Part shown: positions 50,898 through 59,373 of the stretch, piece by piece
Layout: each line of letters opens with the position of its first letter
How positions within the stretch are numbered: the stretch's first letter is position 1
Source of the DNA: CAHJXF01 sp038254545
Lineage (GTDB): Bacteria; Pseudomonadota; Gammaproteobacteria; Burkholderiales; Burkholderiaceae_D
Length of the DNA stretch: 64,000 nucleotides
NCBI GenBank assembly: GCA_038254545.1
Contig: JBBSGB010000005.1
Coordinates: 76,785 to 140,784, forward strand
Direction of reading: 5' to 3'
Position numbers and translations under genes: made by a program
Notes under the pieces: model-generated
What the model was told of the DNA's origin: nothing
The model's input: the letters and a program-made list of their open reading frames with translations, nothing else
Databases searched by the model: none

Positions 50898-50994
50898 CGT
50901 CGCCCCGGCCTTGGCCATTCGCGCGCCAGCAGAGTGGTTCGTGAACCGAGGCGCAGCTTCCAAGCAATTTAATCTTCAAGAGGGAGAGTGGGCC

Positions 50995-51696
50995 ATGCCG
51001 CAACTCAATTCGTGCTCCGCGTTTTCGCACAGCACTCCGAGCTCCGCGTTTTCGCACAGCACTCCGAGCTCCGCGTTTTCATCACGGTTTCGTCGTGCGG
51101 CACTGTTGCTGTTGACAGCCATGCTCGGTATCGCGGCGTCCGGCTGCGCAAGCAAGTTTCCGCCCGCTCCGCAGCAGGCTGCCTCCAATGCCGATTACAG
51201 TTACCTGATCGGGCCGGGCGACAACCTCAACATCGTCATCTGGCGAAATCCGGAACTTTCGACCACTGTTCCGGTTCGACCCGACGGCATGATCACGACG
51301 CCGCTGGTCGAAGACATCAAGTCGACCAACAAGACGCCGACGCAACTCGCACGTGAAATCGAAAAGGCGCTGACCAAATACATTCAGGATCCGATCGTCA
51401 CGATCATCGTGACCGGCTTCGTGGGACCTTACAGCGAGCAGATTCGTATCGTCGGCCAGGCCGCGCGTCCGCAGACCCTGCCGTATCGCCAGAACATGTC
51501 GCTGCTCGACGTGATGATCGCGGTCGGCGGCGTGACCGATTTCGCGGCCGGCAATCGCGCAACCATCCTTCGCACCCGCGAAGGCAATACCCAATACCGC
51601 GTGCGCCTGAACGACCTGCTGCAAAAGGGCGATGTCAGCGCCAACGTCGAGATGCGCCCGGGCGACGTGCTGATCATTCCCGAAAGCTACTTCTAA
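50995..51696 (+). CDS. XrtA/PEP-CTERM exopolysaccharide export lipoprotein (Wza-like)
   Basis: A 233-residue outer-membrane polysaccharide export protein. The ATG at 50995 has an AGAGGGAGAG Shine-Dalgarno. A long n-region with SAFSHSTPS repeats precedes the hydrophobic stretch and lipobox of LLTAMLGIAASGC (Cys near residue 51). The Poly_export domain follows (YLIGPGDNLNIVIWRNPELSTTVPVRPDGMITTPLVEDI), then an SLBB domain (IRIVGQAARPQTLPYRQNMSLLDVMIAVGG) and the closing MRPGDVLIIPESYF. It is the first gene of the rightward operon and should form the export channel with the chain-length protein downstream. Confidence 0.92.
   Translation: MPQLNSCSAFSHSTPSSAFSHSTPSSAFSSRFRRAALLLLTAMLGIAASGCASKFPPAPQQAASNADYSYLIGPGDNLNIVIWRNPELSTTVPVRPDGMITTPLVEDIKSTNKTPTQLAREIEKALTKYIQDPIVTIIVTGFVGPYSEQIRIVGQAARPQTLPYRQNMSLLDVMIAVGGVTDFAAGNRATILRTREGNTQYRVRLNDLLQKGDVSANVEMRPGDVLIIPESYF
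51014..51080 (+). repeat. 27-bp tandem repeat, 2.5 copies, in the lipoprotein signal region
   Basis: Two identical 27-bp units (51014-51040 and 51041-51067), each opening with GCTCCGCGTTTTCGCACAGC, are followed by a partial third (51068-51080). Each unit encodes nine residues (SAFSHSTPS), lengthening the n-region of the lipoprotein signal peptide. The repeat keeps the reading frame. Confidence 0.9.
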
Positions 51697-51773
51697 TCAA
51701 ACGATGACCGGCGCGGCTCGCCCGCCGCCGGCAGTCCGCCTCTCCCTCTGAACGCTACATCGCGAGAACTGCA

Positions 51774-53312
51774 ATGAACGAGATCGTCGAACAATTTCGC
51801 CGCGCCGTCCGAGACGTCTGGCTACACCGGTGGATAGGTCTGATCGCCGCGTGGCTGATCGTCGTGGTCGGCGCGGTGGCGGTGTACCTGATGCCCGACC
51901 AGTACGAAGCCTCCGCGCGCGTCTATGTCGATACGCAATCGGTGCTCAAGCCCCTGATGTCGGGCCTGACGGTCGAGCCCAATCTCGATCAGCAGATCGC
52001 GATGATGAGCCGCACGCTGATCAGCCGGCCCAACATCGAGAAGGTCGTCGGCATGTCCGACCTGAACCTCGCAGCCAAGACCAGCGATCAGACCGAGTCC
52101 CAGATCGATTACCTGACGCGGTCGATCGAGATGCGCAGCAGCGGCGGCATCAACCTCTACACGATTGCGTTTCGCAACTCGAATCCCGATTCGGCACGCA
52201 AGGTGGTTCAGTCGCTGTTGACGATCTTCGTCGAATCGAACCTCGGCAACAAGCGCAAGGACTCCGACACGGCGCGCCGCTTCATCGACGACCAGATCAA
52301 GTCCTACGAGCAGAAGCTGACGCAGGCCGAGAACGCGCTCAAGGAATTCAAGATCAACAACCTCGGGACGATGTCGGGCAAGGACTACTTCACGCAGATG
52401 ACCGAAGCGGGGAACGAACTCGCCGCCGCCAAGCTGCAACTGGAAGAAGCCGAGAACGGTCGCAATGCGATGCGTCGCCAGATGACCGGCGAAGATCCGG
52501 TGATCCTCGGTGGTGGTGACGCGCAATCGGGCTCGGTCCCCGAGATCGATTCGCGCATCGCTTCGCTCAAGCAGAAGCTCGACGAGATGCGCCTGCATTT
52601 CACCGATGCCTATCCCGATATCGTCGCCACCAAACGCATCATCGGCGAGCTTGAGCAGCAGAAGACGGCCGACCTCGCAGCGCGCGGCAAGGCGTCGCCG
52701 GGCCGCTCGCCGCTCGCCGGAAACCCGGTCTATCAGCAATTGCAGGTGCAGCTCGCGCAGTCGGAATCCGAAGTTGCGGGCCTGCAGACACGGGTGGCGA
52801 ATTACGAAGCGCGCTACAACCGCCTCAAGGCCGCCGCCAACAACGTGCCCAAGATCGAGGCCGATCTGCAGCAGCTCAACCGCGACTACGAAGTCAACAA
52901 GGCCAATTACGAGAAGCTGATCGGACGTCGCGAATCGGCGCAGATGTCGAGCGACATGGACGCCTCTGCGGGGCTGGTCGAATTCCGCGTGATCGATCCG
53001 CCGCGCGTCTCGCCGCGTCCGGTCGCACCGAACCGCGTGTTGCTGATCTCCATGGTGTTTCTCGGCGCGCTTGCCGGCGGCGTCGGCGTCGCCTTCCTGA
53101 TGGGGCAGATTCGTCCGACCTTCTCGGATCGCAAGTCGCTGCGCGATATTTCGGGGCTGCCCATCCTGGGTACGGTCACCATGATCTGGACCGAGACGCA
53201 GGTGCGCACGCGCAGGACAAAGCTGGTGTGGTTTGTGGTCGGAGCGGTCGGACTCGTATCTCTATACGGCGCCGGTCTCGCATTTTTCCTCGCGCGTTCG
53301 TACGCGGCTTAG
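51774..53312 (+). CDS. XrtA-associated polysaccharide chain-length determinant (Wzz/GNVR type)
   Basis: A 512-residue inner-membrane polysaccharide co-polymerase. It has TM1 near 22-40 (WIGLIAAWLIVVVGAVAVYL), a Wzz domain (YEASARVYVDTQSVLKPLM), a long coiled-coil periplasmic part (about 170-390) with a GNVR-like region (NRDYEVNKANYEKLIGRRESA), the VIDPPRVSPRPVAPNR segment before TM2 (about 425-445) and a third helix near the C-terminus. It controls chain length and export together with the autokinase 10 bp downstream and the export lipoprotein upstream. Confidence 0.93.
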   Translation: MNEIVEQFRRAVRDVWLHRWIGLIAAWLIVVVGAVAVYLMPDQYEASARVYVDTQSVLKPLMSGLTVEPNLDQQIAMMSRTLISRPNIEKVVGMSDLNLAAKTSDQTESQIDYLTRSIEMRSSGGINLYTIAFRNSNPDSARKVVQSLLTIFVESNLGNKRKDSDTARRFIDDQIKSYEQKLTQAENALKEFKINNLGTMSGKDYFTQMTEAGNELAAAKLQLEEAENGRNAMRRQMTGEDPVILGGGDAQSGSVPEIDSRIASLKQKLDEMRLHFTDAYPDIVATKRIIGELEQQKTADLAARGKASPGRSPLAGNPVYQQLQVQLAQSESEVAGLQTRVANYEARYNRLKAAANNVPKIEADLQQLNRDYEVNKANYEKLIGRRESAQMSSDMDASAGLVEFRVIDPPRVSPRPVAPNRVLLISMVFLGALAGGVGVAFLMGQIRPTFSDRKSLRDISGLPILGTVTMIWTETQVRTRRTKLVWFVVGAVGLVSLYGAGLAFFLARSYAA

Positions 53313-53322
53313 GGAGAGCAAC

Positions 53323-54411
53323 GTGAGTCTCATCGAACGCGCTGTCAAGCGCATGGACGAAAGCCCGGCGCCGGCAATGCGCAACCACGCGCAGCCGGTT
53401 GAGGACGCAGCGATCGCAGCCGACGCCGGCGTGGTCGAAGCGCATCGTCAGCGCGCGCATCCGGCGCTGCATCCGATTACGCAACCCGGTGCACTACCGG
53501 TCGCGCATCCGGCCACGCCGATCGAGCCGACATTGCGGGAGCCGCGCATTCACGAGCCCGTCATGCGCGAGAGCGCCGATCCTATGCTGGCCGATGACGA
53601 TTGGTCGGCCCCGATCGGAATTCCGCGATCGGATGCATTCGGGGATGACGCTGCCGACGATTTCGCGGCCGACAGGCCGGCTGTAATTCGCAGCAAGAGC
53701 GTCACGATCGATCTGGAGCGATTGCGCGAAGGCGGCATGATCGCGCCCGACAGCGACAAGACGCCGTTGGCCGAAGAGTTTCGCGTGATCAAGCGTCCTC
53801 TGCTCAAGAACGCCTTCGGCGGTGGGGCGAAGATCCGCAACGGCAATCTCGTGATGGTCACCAGCGCCTTCCCGCGCGAAGGCAAGAGCTTCTGCGCAAT
53901 CAACCTCGCGATGAGCATCGCGATGGAGCGCGATCGCACCGTGCTGCTGGTCGATGCCGATGTGGCGCGCCCATCGATTCCGCAGAAGTTCGGCATTGCG
54001 CCCGACATCGGCCTGATGGACGTGCTGCTCGATTCGCACGTCAGCTTGTCCGACGCGATCGTGCGGACCAATGTCAACAAGCTAGCGCTGCTGCCCGCAG
54101 GCCGGCCGCATCGTCAGGCGACCGAGTTGCTCGCGAGTGAGGCGATGGCCGCGTTGCTCGCGGAATTGAGCGAGCGGTATTCGGACCGCATCGTGATTTT
54201 CGATTCGCCGCCCCTCCTGGTGACGACCGAAGCGCGCACGCTGGCGGCCAACATGGGACAGATCGTGATGGTGGTCGAGTCCGAGAACACCACGCACGAG
54301 GCCTTGCGCGAAGCGCTCTCCACGATCGAATCGTGCGAGATCGTGGGCATGGTGCTCAACAAGGGTCGACGTTCCAATCCGGGTGACAGCTACGGCTACT
54401 ATGGCTATTGA
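53323..54411 (+). CDS. XrtA-associated tyrosine autokinase (BY-kinase)
   Basis: A 362-residue cytoplasmic BY-kinase that partners the chain-length protein. GTG at 53323 is chosen for its AGGGAGAG Shine-Dalgarno just upstream. The first 120 residues are Pro/Ala/His-rich and look disordered. The kinase core shows Walker A VTSAFPREGKSFCAINLA (about 180), Walker A' TVLLVDADVARPS and Walker B RIVIFDSPPLLV. The C-terminus ends in a tyrosine cluster SYGYYGY, the expected autophosphorylation site. Phosphorylation normally controls polymer length and export. The next gene starts inside its last codons. Confidence 0.93.
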   Translation: MSLIERAVKRMDESPAPAMRNHAQPVEDAAIAADAGVVEAHRQRAHPALHPITQPGALPVAHPATPIEPTLREPRIHEPVMRESADPMLADDDWSAPIGIPRSDAFGDDAADDFAADRPAVIRSKSVTIDLERLREGGMIAPDSDKTPLAEEFRVIKRPLLKNAFGGGAKIRNGNLVMVTSAFPREGKSFCAINLAMSIAMERDRTVLLVDADVARPSIPQKFGIAPDIGLMDVLLDSHVSLSDAIVRTNVNKLALLPAGRPHRQATELLASEAMAALLAELSERYSDRIVIFDSPPLLVTTEARTLAANMGQIVMVVESENTTHEALREALSTIESCEIVGMVLNKGRRSNPGDSYGYYGY

Positions 54412-56026
54412 AGAACGGTGGCATCGGCAGGGTCGTGCGGAAGCGTCGCCCGGGTTACCGTTGAAACTGTTGTCTCTCGCGGTCCTCGCCGCCGGGCTCG
54501 CGTTGATCGGCGAGGACGTGAGCGCGCAGATCCAAGCTGCGGGCAATGCCGGGGCGCCGCGCGATCCGTGGCGCCTGACGTCTTCGCTGAGGATCGAAGA
54601 GACGTACTCGGACAACGTCAACCTTGCGCCGCAGGGAAGCGAGCGTTCGGAGTTCGTCACCAGCATCAGCCCGGCGCTGCGACTGACGCGCTATGGCTCG
54701 CGTTTGAACGTCGGCCTGACCTATCAGCCGCAATTCCTCTACTACGCGCGCGGGACCAACGGCTCGACCTTGCGCAACTATCTGGACGCGACCGCGAAGG
54801 CGACGGTGGTGGACAACCTGCTGTTCTTCGATGCACGTGCGGCGGTGTCGCAGCAGAACGTTTCGCCCTTCGGCACTCTGGCCGCGAACTCGGTCAACGG
54901 CTCGAGCAATCGTGTCGAGTCGAGAACCTATTCGTTCGGCCCCACGCTGCGTTCGCGTTTCGGCAATGACCTCAGCTACAACGCGGGCTATCGATACACC
55001 GGCTCGAGTTACGACAGCACTGCGCTTGGGACCAGCCATACCAGCGAGATCTTCGGCAGCATCCAGAGCGGCACGTCGTTTCGCGATCTCGGTGGCGGGC
55101 TGACCTACAACCGCTCCGATCAAAGCTATGGCGGCTCGAACGAGATCATCACCGAGAACGCCGGCGCCAATCTGACCTATGTGCTCACGTCGACGGTTCA
55201 TTTGCGAGGCGGTATCGGTTACGACCGCAACCGCTACCCGGCATTTCCGGAAAACGATCTCTCGGGCCTCTCCTACTTCGGCGGCTTCGATTGGAATCCT
55301 TCGCACCACACCCAAGTTAGCGCGCAGGTCGGCCATCGTTATTTCGGCCCCACGGCCAACATTTCGCTGCGCGAAAGCACCGCCCACACGTCGCTGAGCG
55401 TGAGCTACACCCGCGACCAGACCACCTCGTCGGCCTCTGGTCTGGGCCTGGTCACCAATCCGCAATACGCGTTGGTCGATCAATTGCTGCTCGGCGCGTT
55501 CCCCGATCCGGTGCTGCGTGCGCAGGCGGTCACCGGCATTCTTTCGCGCGCGGGCCTGCCGACGTCGCAGTTCGGAACGACTGGCTTCGTGTCGAACCAG
55601 CTCTATGTGCAGAAGCGTTTTGACATCACGCTCGTGCTCCTGGGATTGCGAAACACCGTATCGCTGAACGCCTATCGCAGCGATTCGCAGGCGCTGTCGA
55701 ATCTTTCCTTCGGCACCGACATTTTCAACCAGTCGTCGCGTTTTCGGCAGACCGGATATTCGGTCAACTGGAGCCACAAGCTGGGCCCGCGAACCAGCGC
55801 GAACGTGGGAGCGCAAAAGATTCACAACCAGGCCGTCGTCGGCGCGGGTGATACGCGTCAACGCATTCTCACGGCGTCGATCAATCGCCAGATCCAGAAG
55901 AATCTTTCCGGCGCGGTTTCCTATCGCAACACCAGACAAGACGCCGATAGCGGGGCGACACCCGGTTTCTTCTCGGGCAATTACCGCGAGAATGCCGTGA
56001 TCGGCTCGCTACTACTGACTTTCTGA
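54401..56026 (+). CDS. PEP-CTERM system-associated outer-membrane beta-barrel protein (TIGR03016 type)
   Basis: A 541-residue protein with a signal peptide near 20-50 (LKLLSLAVLAAGLALIGEDVSAQ) and a series of amphipathic, aromatic-ended beta strands, such as LRIEETYSDNVNLAPQGSERSEFVTSISPALRL, GLTYQPQFLYYARG and FGPTLRSRFGNDLSYNAGYRY. It ends in SLLLTF with the terminal Phe typical of outer-membrane barrels. It may form or gate a polysaccharide or protein channel; no direct function is known to me. The ATG at 54401 is preferred, with GTG at 54383 an alternative. Either overlaps the kinase gene. Confidence 0.88.
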   Translation: MAIEERWHRQGRAEASPGLPLKLLSLAVLAAGLALIGEDVSAQIQAAGNAGAPRDPWRLTSSLRIEETYSDNVNLAPQGSERSEFVTSISPALRLTRYGSRLNVGLTYQPQFLYYARGTNGSTLRNYLDATAKATVVDNLLFFDARAAVSQQNVSPFGTLAANSVNGSSNRVESRTYSFGPTLRSRFGNDLSYNAGYRYTGSSYDSTALGTSHTSEIFGSIQSGTSFRDLGGGLTYNRSDQSYGGSNEIITENAGANLTYVLTSTVHLRGGIGYDRNRYPAFPENDLSGLSYFGGFDWNPSHHTQVSAQVGHRYFGPTANISLRESTAHTSLSVSYTRDQTTSSASGLGLVTNPQYALVDQLLLGAFPDPVLRAQAVTGILSRAGLPTSQFGTTGFVSNQLYVQKRFDITLVLLGLRNTVSLNAYRSDSQALSNLSFGTDIFNQSSRFRQTGYSVNWSHKLGPRTSANVGAQKIHNQAVVGAGDTRQRILTASINRQIQKNLSGAVSYRNTRQDADSGATPGFFSGNYRENAVIGSLLLTF

Positions 56027-56037
56027 GCGAGGCTTCC

Positions 56038-57177
56038 ATGTATGAATCGTTCTACGGGTTGACGGGCAAACCGTTTCAGCTCAATCCCGATCCGGCGTTC
56101 TTCTATCGCAGTCGCGGCCACGGCCGCGCGATGGCCTACCTCGACTACGGCGTGCATCAGGCCGAAGGCTTCATCGTCGTGACCGGCGATGTCGGCGCGG
56201 GCAAGACCACGCTGGTGCGCAACCTGCTGCGTTCGCTCGCACCGGGCAACCTGGTCGCCAAGCAGATCGTCAGCACGCAACTCGATGCCGACGACATGCT
56301 GCGCATGGTGGCGGGTGCCTTCTTCGGCGTGCAGCCCGAATTGCCCGACAAGGCCGGCCTGTTGCTCGGACTCGAGCGCTATTTCCGCCGCCTCCAACTG
56401 GAAGGCAAGCGCGCGCTCCTGATCGTCGACGAAGCGCAGAACCTCACGCCGCGTGCGGTCGAGGAACTGCGCATGCTGTCGAATTTCCAGACCAACGAGC
56501 GTTCGCTGCTGCAGAGTTTTCTGCTCGGTCAGCCGGAATTCCGGCAGATCATGCAACAGCCCGAGATGCGTCAGCTACGGCAACGCGTGATCGCGTCGTA
56601 CCACCTCGGTCCGCTCGGCCCCGAAGAGACCAAGGCCTATATCGAGCATCGACTCGGCCTGGTCGGCTGGCAGAACGATCCGAGCTTCGACGATGCGGCG
56701 TTCGCTGCGATCCACGAGGCCGCGGGCGGCATTCCGCGCCAGATCAACGTGCTTTGCGATCGCATCCTGCTGGCCGCTTTTCTGGGCGAGAAGCACAATC
56801 TGGAAGAAAGTGACGTCGCCGATGTCGCCGAAGAGTTGCGCACCGAACTGCGCGGTGGGCTTACCGACGAGGAAGCCGAGGCTGCGAGCCAGGGATTCGC
56901 AAGTTCCGCCGTCGGCACCATGCCCGCCTACATGCCGACGCTCTCTATGGTGAACGGCAAGGCGACCTTCGGCACGAGCCGCCTTTCGCGCGATGCGAAT
57001 GCCGTTTTGCTCAACGGCCTCGCAGAGCAGGTACATCTCTTGCAACAGTCCGTCGCGAGCGTTGCGCGCACGCTCGATCAATTGCGCGCGAGCGAGCAAA
57101 CCAGCGCGCAACCCGAGGTCCAGGCAGAAGAGCCGCCCGAAAAGCGACCTGCCCAAGTCGGCGGAATGGAATCCTGA
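56038..57177 (+). CDS. XrtA-associated AAA ATPase (ExeA/GspA-like)
   Basis: A 379-residue ATPase of the type found in every XrtA polysaccharide locus. MYESFYGLTGKPFQLNPDPAFF is the ExeA-family opening. Walker A is TGDVGAGKTT (residues 49-58), Walker B is LLIVDEAQNLTP (about 123-134), and the sensor region is NERSLLQSFLLGQPEFR. The C-terminal 80 residues contain a possible coiled coil and a Gln/Glu/Pro-rich tail. It lies 11 bp after the beta-barrel gene. It may couple ATP use to assembly of the export machinery across the envelope. Confidence 0.93.
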   Translation: MYESFYGLTGKPFQLNPDPAFFYRSRGHGRAMAYLDYGVHQAEGFIVVTGDVGAGKTTLVRNLLRSLAPGNLVAKQIVSTQLDADDMLRMVAGAFFGVQPELPDKAGLLLGLERYFRRLQLEGKRALLIVDEAQNLTPRAVEELRMLSNFQTNERSLLQSFLLGQPEFRQIMQQPEMRQLRQRVIASYHLGPLGPEETKAYIEHRLGLVGWQNDPSFDDAAFAAIHEAAGGIPRQINVLCDRILLAAFLGEKHNLEESDVADVAEELRTELRGGLTDEEAEAASQGFASSAVGTMPAYMPTLSMVNGKATFGTSRLSRDANAVLLNGLAEQVHLLQQSVASVARTLDQLRASEQTSAQPEVQAEEPPEKRPAQVGGMES

Positions 57178-57179
57178 AC

Positions 57180-58424
57180 ATGAGCGGCATCGACGACGAC
57201 ACGACAAATGAACGCAGGACCGCGACCGCGCGGACCATCCTGTGCGTCGTCGGCGCGCGCCCCAACTACATGAAGATGGCGCCGATCATTCGCGCGCTCG
57301 AGCAGCACGGCGATGAATTGCGCGCCGTGCTCGTGCATACCGGCCAGCACTACGACGCCGCGATGAACGACAGCTTCTTCACGGCGCTCGGCATGCCGCG
57401 GCCTGCGGTCAATCTCGAAGTCGGCTCGGCCAGTCATGCGCAGCAGACCGCCGAGATCATGAAGCGCTTCGAGCCCGTGCTCGACGCGCACCAGCCGGCG
57501 GCGGTGCTGGTCGTGGGCGACGTGAACTCGACCATCGCGTGCGCGCTGGTCGCCAGCAAGAAGGGCGTGCCGATGGTGCATGTGGAGGCGGGCCTGCGCA
57601 GCTACGACCGCACCATGCCGGAAGAGATCAATCGCGTCCTCACCGATCAGATTGCCGATCTGCTCTACATCACCGAGCGATCGGCACTAGCCAACCTGAA
57701 CGCGGAAGGCATCGCCGGTGAACGGATCGTGTTCGTCGGCAACGTGATGATCGACACGCTGCTCGCCAATCGCGCCGCGGCTGTATCGGCCCGCGAGACC
57801 CTGCGCGACCTGCCGGTCGCCGAAGCCGCGTTCGACAACCACGAAGGCTACGGCGTGGTCACCTTGCACCGGCCGTCGAACGTCGATGACCGCGACACCT
57901 TCGCACGCCTCGTGGGCGCGTTGAACGAAGTCGCCGCGCGATTGCCGCTGGTGCTCGCGCTGCATCCGCGCACGCAAGCGCGCATCGCCGAGTTCGGATT
58001 CGCCGATCGCTTCGATCCGCGTCGCCTCGCGATCCTTCCACCGCAAGGCTATCTCGAGATGCTCGGCCTGATGGCCGACGCGACGATGGTGCTGACCGAT
58101 TCGGGTGGCCTGCAGGAAGAGACCACGGCGCTGGGTGTTCCCTGCCTGACCTTGCGCGAGAACACCGAACGCCCGATCACGATTTCCGAAGGAACCAATA
58201 CGCTGTGCGGCACCGATGCGCGCTGCATCGTCGATACGGCATTCGAGATCCTCGACGGCGGCGGCAAGCGCGGGCGTGTGCCCGAACTGTGGGACGGCCA
58301 TGCGGCCGAGCGCATCGCGAGCCATCTCGTGTCGTGGTTCGCCGCGCGTGGCGCCGCGCCTGCCGGGTCGCATGACGCGGACGCACCGAGCCGCGCGTCG
58401 AATTCATTGAAGAAGGCGGCCTGA
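57180..58424 (+). CDS. wecB: UDP-N-acetylglucosamine 2-epimerase (non-hydrolysing)
   Basis: A 414-residue enzyme that interconverts UDP-GlcNAc and UDP-ManNAc, pointing to ManNAc or a derivative in the exopolysaccharide. Family motifs are VVGARPNYMKMAPIIRAL, VHTGQHYDAAMNDSFF, VGDVNSTIACALVASKKGVPMVHVEAGLRSYDRTMPEEINR and LTDSGGLQEETTALGVPCLTLRENTERP. It carries a short extra N-terminus and a 30-residue Ala/Ser-rich C-terminal tail. It starts 2 bp after the ATPase gene. Confidence 0.95.
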   Translation: MSGIDDDTTNERRTATARTILCVVGARPNYMKMAPIIRALEQHGDELRAVLVHTGQHYDAAMNDSFFTALGMPRPAVNLEVGSASHAQQTAEIMKRFEPVLDAHQPAAVLVVGDVNSTIACALVASKKGVPMVHVEAGLRSYDRTMPEEINRVLTDQIADLLYITERSALANLNAEGIAGERIVFVGNVMIDTLLANRAAAVSARETLRDLPVAEAAFDNHEGYGVVTLHRPSNVDDRDTFARLVGALNEVAARLPLVLALHPRTQARIAEFGFADRFDPRRLAILPPQGYLEMLGLMADATMVLTDSGGLQEETTALGVPCLTLRENTERPITISEGTNTLCGTDARCIVDTAFEILDGGGKRGRVPELWDGHAAERIASHLVSWFAARGAAPAGSHDADAPSRASNSLKKAA

Positions 58425-58425
58425 G

Positions 58426-59346
58426 ATGTACACGCCTCTGGTCACCACGCCATCCGAAGAGCGCTATCGCGATACGCAGGCGCGGCACGATGTGCTGCGC
58501 ACGCGCGCCGACGCCACTGTCAACGCGCTGACCATCGATGTCGAAGATTACTTCCAGGTATCGGCCTTCGCGCCCTATATCAAGCGCGACACGTGGGACA
58601 GGATTCCGTGCCGCGCAGAGGCAAACGTGTCGCGCATTCTCGATATGCTGGCCGCACGCAAGGCAAAGGCGACCTTCTTCACCCTCGGCTGGATAGCCGA
58701 ACGCCATCCGCTGATCGTGCGCGCCATCGTCGCCGGCGGCCACGAACTGGCGAGCCACGGTTACGGGCACCTTCGCGCATCCGAACAGACGCCGCTCGAA
58801 TTCACCAGCGACATCGTGCGCGCGAAGAAGCTGCTCGAAGACATCGGCGGCGTCGAGGTCAAGGGCTATCGCGCACCGAGTTTCTCCATCAACCAGAAGA
58901 ATCTGTGGGCGCTCGATTGCATCCGCGACGCGGGTTATCGCTACAGCTCCTCCATCTATCCGGTCAAGCACGATCACTACGGCATGCCGGATGCACCGCG
59001 CTTCGCGTATGCATCGCTGCCCGATCTGGTCGAAGTACCGGTGACGACCGTCGATCTGTTCAATCGCCATTGGCCCGCGGGCGGCGGCGGCTACTTCAGG
59101 CTGCTGCCGTATTCGTTGTCGCGCTGGTTGTTGAAGCGCGTCAACCGCGTCGATGGCGAGCCCTGCATGTTCTATTTCCATCCGTGGGAAATCGATCCCG
59201 GGCAGCCGCGCGTTGCGGGCATCGACGCGAAGACGCGCTTTCGGCATTACCTGAATCTCGATCGCATGCAGTCGCGGCTCGATCAATTGCTCGACGATTT
59301 TCGCTGGGATCGGGTCGATCGCGTTTTCCTGCGCGGGTCGGTTTGA
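58426..59346 (+). CDS. XrtA system polysaccharide deacetylase
   Basis: A 306-residue NodB-type carbohydrate esterase (CE4) with a DUF3473-like C-terminus. The first motif is NALTIDVEDYFQVSAF (metal and base Asp), the second ASHGYGHLRA (H-x3-H metal ligands), and the third VKGYRAPSFSINQKNLWALD. The C-terminal FYFHPWEIDPGQPR block is typical of XrtA-locus deacetylases. It lacks a signal peptide and probably deacetylates GlcNAc-type residues on lipid-linked intermediates. It starts 1 bp after wecB. Confidence 0.94.
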   Translation: MYTPLVTTPSEERYRDTQARHDVLRTRADATVNALTIDVEDYFQVSAFAPYIKRDTWDRIPCRAEANVSRILDMLAARKAKATFFTLGWIAERHPLIVRAIVAGGHELASHGYGHLRASEQTPLEFTSDIVRAKKLLEDIGGVEVKGYRAPSFSINQKNLWALDCIRDAGYRYSSSIYPVKHDHYGMPDAPRFAYASLPDLVEVPVTTVDLFNRHWPAGGGGYFRLLPYSLSRWLLKRVNRVDGEPCMFYFHPWEIDPGQPRVAGIDAKTRFRHYLNLDRMQSRLDQLLDDFRWDRVDRVFLRGSV

Positions 59347-59373
59347 TCCGCGTATTTCCATTCCAAGCCGCCA

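Larger units (their letters stand above)
50200..50994. other. Divergent regulatory region between the two polysaccharide arms
   Basis: A region of 795 bp with no credible gene. From left to right it contains a swapped copy of the infB-side palindrome arms (50261-50332), a GC hairpin with 7-bp arms CGGGGCG/CGCCCCG (50372-50395) followed by TCTTT, a 24-bp dyad (50625-50648), a sigma-54 promoter (50808-50824) and an extended -10 promoter (50889-50897) before the export lipoprotein. No convincing promoter for the leftward sugar transferase was found. Confidence 0.55.

Noticed and set aside
53642..53651. Third copy of GGGGATGACG
   Set aside because: It lies inside the coding sequence of the tyrosine kinase without the paired arm, so it is most likely chance.
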